Shown piece after piece: positions 5,015 through 8,266 of a stretch of 8,266 nt of DNA (position 1 is the first letter of the stretch; every line of letters begins with the position of its first letter). The stretch comes from Lewinellaceae bacterium (GTDB taxonomy: Bacteria; Bacteroidota; Bacteroidia; Chitinophagales; Saprospiraceae): contig JACJYO010000023.1 in the NCBI GenBank assembly GCA_020636075.1, forward strand, positions 1-8,266, in the 5' to 3' direction. Under the pieces are notes generated by a model, which ran no database searches, was not told the origin of the DNA, and worked only from the letters and a program-made list of their open reading frames with translations. A program made the position numbers and the translations under genes.

Positions 5015-7129
5015 ATGTACACCGCGCAAATAGCCCAGTCCCTCTCCATCCAGCCCCACCGCGTCAAAGCCGTGCTCGAACTGCTTGAATCCGGCGCTAC
5101 CATTCCCTTCATTGCCCGCTACCGCAAAGAGGCCACCGGCTCGCTCGACGAGGTGCAAGTGGCGGATATTCAGGATTTGTGGAAAAAACTCCAGGAACTG
5201 GACAAACGCCGCGAAACCATCCTGGCCAGCATTGAGGAGCAGGGCAAGCTGACGCCCGAACTGAAAGCGGCCATTTTAGGGGCGTCCACCATGACCGAAC
5301 TGGAGGACCTGTATTTGCCTTACCGGCCCAAGCGCAAAACCCGCGCCTCGGTGGCTATCGAGCGCGGGCTGGAGCCACTGGCCAAACGCATTTTCGAGCA
5401 ACGCGATAAAGAGGTGGAAACCCTTGCTGCGCAGTTCATTACCGACGATGTGCCTACGGTGGAAGATGCCCTGCAGGGCGCCCGCGACATTATTGCCGAG
5501 TGGCTGAACGAAGACAAACAGGCCCGCGACCGTGTGCGGCGGCATTTTGAAAAAGGCGCAGTCATTGCTTCCAAAGTGGTTAAAGGAAAAGAAACGGAAG
5601 CCGCCAAATACCGCGACTACTTTGAATGGAGTGAAAAACTCAGTGCCTGCCCTTCACACCGCCTGCTGGCGATGCGCCGCGGAGAGGACGAAGGTTTCCT
5701 TCGCGTCAACATCGCGCCGGAGGAAGAATGGGCGGTATCGGATCTCGACAAAATGTACGTGCGCGGCTATGGCGAAGCGGCTGAACAGGTGCGTTTGGCG
5801 GTGAAGGATGGCTATAAACGCCTGCTTCAACCTGGTATCGAAACAGAGTTTCGATCTACAAGCAAGGAAAAGGCCGACTTGGAAGCTATCCGCGTTTTTG
5901 CCGAAAACCTGCGCCAGCTGCTGTTGGCCGCGCCATTGGGTGAGAAACGCATCCTGGGGGTTGATCCCGGTTTCCGTACGGGTTGCAAAATCGTGGTGCT
6001 CGATGCCAGCGGAAATTTGCTGAAAAACACCGCCATTTATCCACACGAGCCGCAGCGCCAGGTATTTGAAAGCCAGTCGACGATCGAGCAATTGGTCGAC
6101 GATTTTCAGGTGGATGCTATTGCCGTGGGCAACGGCACTGCTGGTCGCGAGACGATGGATTTTTTGGGGAAAATCAAATTTCAGCAGCCGGTTGAAGTCT
6201 TTCAGGTAAACGAAGCCGGGGCGTCTATCTATTCGGCCTCGGAAGCAGCACGCGAGGAATTTCCAAAAGAAGACGTCACGGTGCGCGGCGCCGTCAGTAT
6301 CGGTCGCCGGCTCATGGACCCGCTTGCGGAACTGGTCAAGATCGACCCCAAAAGCATTGGGGTAGGGCAGTACCAGCATGACGTTAATCAAACGCAACTG
6401 AAGGAAAGCCTCGACCGCACGGTAGAATCCTGCGTAAACAGTGTGGGCATCAATCTCAATACGGCCTCCAAACACCTGCTCACCTATGTGTCGGGACTGG
6501 GGCCGGTGTTGGCGCAGAATATTGTCAACTATCGCGCTGAAAACGGCGCTTTCCGCCACCGGGCGGAATTGAAGAAGGTGCCACGTCTTGGTGACAAAGC
6601 CTTCGAGCAAAGCGCCGGCTTTTTGCGCATTCGCAATGCGGATAATCCGCTCGACAATACGGCGGTACACCCGGAGCGTTACACCCTGGTGGAGCAAATG
6701 GCCCGCGACCTGGGTTGCACGGTGGCCGATCTGATCGCTGACCGCAGCCTCCGGCAAAAACTGGATCTGCAACGCTATGTCAAAGGCGACGTAGGACTAC
6801 CCACCCTGAAGGACATCCTGAAAGAATTGGAAAAGCCAGGCCTCGATCCACGCGGTACCGCTCAGGCGTTTGAGTTTGGCAATGTGCACAGCATCGAAGA
6901 CCTGAGCCCGGGTATGGTGCTGCCGGGCATAGTGACCAACATTACCAACTTCGGCGCTTTTGTAGACATCGGCATTAAGGACACTGGCCTGGTGCATGTG
7001 TCTCAATTGGCTGATAAGTTTGTCAAAGATCCGGCTACTGTGGTCAAACTAAATCAGCAGGTGACGGTGCGGGTGTTGGAGGTGGATATGCAGCGACGGC
7101 GGGTATCGCTTTCGATGAAAGGAATCTAA
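5015..7129 (+). CDS. tex: Tex, S1 RNA-binding transcription accessory protein
   Basis: From the ATG at 5015 the protein has 704 residues, slightly short of the usual 720-780 but with all domains. Domains in order are: N-terminal helical region with the hallmark GATIPFIARYRKEATG at 28-43; EDLYLPYRPKRKTRA near 97-111; YqgF/RNase H-like fold starting KRILGVDPGFRTG at 311-323, with VGNGTAGRET at 371-380; conserved GVGQYQHDV at 449-457; helix-hairpin-helix pair around 479-543 (NTASKHLLTYVSGLG, then KKVPRLGDKAFEQ); and C-terminal S1 domain from about 632 (GMVLPGIVTNITNFGAFVDI) to the end. Tex is a cytosolic nucleic-acid-binding protein related to eukaryotic Spt6. The in-frame GTG at 4931 would add 28 residues without family similarity and was rejected. 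The gene is monocistronic, with a strong terminator just downstream, and is GC-richer than the genes to its left. Confidence 0.97.
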   Translation: MYTAQIAQSLSIQPHRVKAVLELLESGATIPFIARYRKEATGSLDEVQVADIQDLWKKLQELDKRRETILASIEEQGKLTPELKAAILGASTMTELEDLYLPYRPKRKTRASVAIERGLEPLAKRIFEQRDKEVETLAAQFITDDVPTVEDALQGARDIIAEWLNEDKQARDRVRRHFEKGAVIASKVVKGKETEAAKYRDYFEWSEKLSACPSHRLLAMRRGEDEGFLRVNIAPEEEWAVSDLDKMYVRGYGEAAEQVRLAVKDGYKRLLQPGIETEFRSTSKEKADLEAIRVFAENLRQLLLAAPLGEKRILGVDPGFRTGCKIVVLDASGNLLKNTAIYPHEPQRQVFESQSTIEQLVDDFQVDAIAVGNGTAGRETMDFLGKIKFQQPVEVFQVNEAGASIYSASEAAREEFPKEDVTVRGAVSIGRRLMDPLAELVKIDPKSIGVGQYQHDVNQTQLKESLDRTVESCVNSVGINLNTASKHLLTYVSGLGPVLAQNIVNYRAENGAFRHRAELKKVPRLGDKAFEQSAGFLRIRNADNPLDNTAVHPERYTLVEQMARDLGCTVADLIADRSLRQKLDLQRYVKGDVGLPTLKDILKELEKPGLDPRGTAQAFEFGNVHSIEDLSPGMVLPGIVTNITNFGAFVDIGIKDTGLVHVSQLADKFVKDPATVVKLNQQVTVRVLEVDMQRRRVSLSMKGI

Positions 7130-7135
7130 TCGAAT

Positions 7136-7176
7136 AAAAAAAACAGGCAATCCGGGGAGGATTGCCTGTTTTTTTT
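7136..7176. terminator. Strong bidirectional rho-independent terminator
   Basis: CAGGCAATCC at 7144-7153 pairs with GGATTGCCTG at 7159-7168 around the loop GGGGA. The stem is flanked by A8 at 7136-7143 and T8 at 7169-7176, so either strand has a U-tract. It starts 6 bases after the tex stop and lies 20 bases from the end of the convergent ytxH-like gene, serving both. Confidence 0.92.
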
Positions 7177-7195
7177 AGGTTGAATGGAGCGGGAA

Positions 7196-7549
7196 TCAGG
7201 ATTCCACACTGTTGGTCATAATGGCTTTTTTAACGGACTGGACTTTGGCCTTGGCGGCTTCTTTCCCTTTTTCCAGTTTTTCTTCAGCTGCCATAAGGGT
7301 GTCGCCTGCAGCTTCGGTGATCGAATTCATGTAGGCTTTGGCCTGTCCGGCAAAGTCACCTATAGCTGTTTTTGCGGTTTCAGCCATGTCGTTGATTTTG
7401 TCGGTAGCCTCGTTAGCTGTTTTCTTGATATTTTTTACCGCTCTCTTGCGGGCTTTACGGCCGTTATCTGAGTTGAGGTAATATCCTGCGAGCCCGCCGA
7501 CAAGGGCGCTGGCGCCCATAGCGAGTAGAACTTTTGAACTGTTTTTCAT
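7196..7549 (-). CDS. YtxH-domain-like small membrane-anchored protein
   Basis: The 117-residue protein begins with a glycine- and alanine-rich membrane helix at about 6-24 (KVLLAMGASALVGGLAGYYL), followed directly by NSDNGRKARKR, the usual YtxH/gas-vesicle-GvpP-like boundary. The rest, from about 35 to 111, is a long alanine- and lysine-rich amphipathic helix (NIKKTANEATDKINDMAETA and similar), resembling apolipoprotein or late-embryogenesis-like repeats. Such proteins are common in Bacteroidota and are often stress-associated; their biochemical role is not established. The ATG at 7549 is the only sensible start. The gene converges on tex and shares its terminator. A 127-base spacer separates it from the next upstream gene, probably with its own promoter. 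Confidence 0.85.
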   Translation of the reverse strand: MKNSSKVLLAMGASALVGGLAGYYLNSDNGRKARKRAVKNIKKTANEATDKINDMAETAKTAIGDFAGQAKAYMNSITEAAGDTLMAAEEKLEKGKEAAKAKVQSVKKAIMTNSVES

Positions 7550-7676
7550 AATGCTAATTGTTTTAAAGATTAAAAAATTGGAGTACTGTCTGGAGGGTAG
7601 GTACCGGGTATGTTAAGGAGCCCAAAAGGGAAGTGACAGAGTCGGTTTGGGTAGCTCCGCGGCACTTATATTAAAC

Positions 7677-8042
7677 TCAAAAAAGGCGGATAATGTTGGC
7701 TTCAAGACCATATTTTTCTACTACCCGTTCAGCAAAGGCGTGATGGCCTTTTGGAGTGAACAGGTAGAGTTTACCGCCACTGCGAGAGGCCAGTTCCTGC
7801 ATGAGCCGCCACTTACCGGCCAGCCGGCGCCGGGCTTCTTTTTTCAGCACAATATCGAAGAACGATTTGCGCTCATTGCGCAGCGCGGTAATGTCTGGGG
7901 CAATCGTGGAATCATCCTGTTTGCGCTGAAATGTTTTCGGAGCCTCAAAGGGTTCGATCTTGGCTTTTACACCGTAAAACTTTTTCCGGTATATCCACTT
8001 GAGCGCCTTATCGTATAGCTCCTTTGTTTTTTCTTTTACCAT
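7677..8042 (-). CDS. Small conserved-looking protein, possible divergent PD-(D/E)XK fold
   Basis: From the ATG at 8042 the protein has 121 residues; the longer frame would need a TTG at 8063. It is basic, with an N-terminal helix (EKTKELYDKALKWIYRKKFYG). A core follows with APDITAL at 48-54, FFDIVLKKE at 61-69, a helix GKWRLMQELASRSGG at 76-90, the strand KLYLFTPKG at 91-99 and a final helix, HAFAERVVEKYG. The order 'PD, short loop, acidic-hydrophobic-K strand, helix, strand' resembles small PD-(D/E)XK nuclease-like folds, but the spacing D-I-V-L-K is not canonical, so catalysis is doubtful. I do not recognise a named family. No signal peptide or membrane helix is present. A gene of the same direction ends 30 bases upstream. 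Confidence 0.78.
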   Translation of the reverse strand: MVKEKTKELYDKALKWIYRKKFYGVKAKIEPFEAPKTFQRKQDDSTIAPDITALRNERKSFFDIVLKKEARRRLAGKWRLMQELASRSGGKLYLFTPKGHHAFAERVVEKYGLEANIIRLF

Positions 8043-8072
8043 GATTAAAATATAGGTATTCAAAATAAAATA

Positions 8073-8266
8073 TCAATAAATTTTGTCTATAAGCAGACCT
8101 GTAATTAAAACGCGATTTTTTTTAAATTGTTCAAATAATAAACTGATTTTATTTAATTTTTCTAAGTTTATTTTTCTTATAAACATTTCAGATTCAATTG
8201 TATTTTTATTGAACATGTTCATTGATTTGCCGTTGTATTTATATATGTTGAAATTAAAGTCCTTTG
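8073..8266 (-). CDS. 3' end of an AT-rich gene entering from the right edge
   Basis: On the minus strand one frame is open from the right edge to a TGA at 8073-8075, giving 63 residues. It begins KDFNFNIYKYNGKSMNMFNK and ends LLFEQFKKNRVLITGLLIDKIY. The stretch is very AT-rich, where stops should be frequent, so an open frame of this length suggests real coding. Residues are mostly K, N, I, F and L, with a predicted C-terminal amphipathic helix. An internal ATG at 8222 (MNMFNK) could start a 49-residue protein instead. No family is recognised. Its composition contrasts strongly with tex and suggests a different origin. The stop is 30 bases before the start of the 7677-8042 gene. Confidence 0.5.
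   Translation of the reverse strand, partial: KDFNFNIYKYNGKSMNMFNKNTIESEMFIRKINLEKLNKISLLFEQFKKNRVLITGLLIDKIY

Noticed and set aside
5654..6772. 372-codon open frame on the minus strand opposite tex
   Set aside because: It lies wholly within the tex coding region, which has clear domains. The antisense frame has no recognisable domain and arises from GC-rich codon bias.

Overview
The window looks like chromosomal DNA of a Bacteroidota member, perhaps Saprospiria-like. This is inferred from AT-rich spacers without clear Shine-Dalgarno sequences, a YtxH-type small protein, a membrane-anchored LuxR-type regulator and the general protein style. Base composition is mixed: tex and the insertion sequence are GC-richer, while the left half and the last 200 bases are AT-rich. 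No CRISPR array, rRNA or tRNA was seen.

Layout, left to right. (1) 1-547, minus: the N-terminal 182 residues of a leucine-rich-repeat protein that runs off the left edge. (2) 602-2041: an intact IS3-family insertion sequence, minus, with orfA, orfB, 26-bp terminal inverted repeats and a possible 3-bp target duplication. It lies between the leucine-rich-repeat gene and a co-directional secreted serine hydrolase of the class C beta-lactamase type (2054-3085). Without the element these two genes would be about 63 bp apart. (3) 3256-4719, minus: a probable transcription unit. It holds a four-helix membrane protein, a two-helix membrane-anchored LuxR-type regulator 7 bp downstream, a SUKH (SMI1/KNR4) protein, and a short downstream frame that looks frameshifted. 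(4) 4720-5014: a divergent intergenic region with a perfect 11-bp hairpin. (5) 5015-7129, plus: tex, complete, closed by a strong terminator that also suits the convergent ytxH-like gene (7196-7549). (6) 7677-8042, minus: a small conserved-looking protein of unknown function, possibly PD-(D/E)XK-like. (7) 8073-8266, minus: the 3' end of a very AT-rich gene that enters from the right edge.

The most interesting points are these. The membrane protein at 4342-4719 and the N-terminus of the adjacent LuxR-type regulator are built from the same two-helix unit, present three times over two genes, which suggests a sensor and regulator pair derived by duplication. The insertion sequence has an unusual end architecture: three 31-bp-spaced copies of a TCCT-N7-CTTT motif at one end and a face-to-face pair at the other, the latter forming a hairpin over the orfA start. 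Its orfB reads out of the element into host DNA and stops 13 bases before the start of the leucine-rich-repeat gene.
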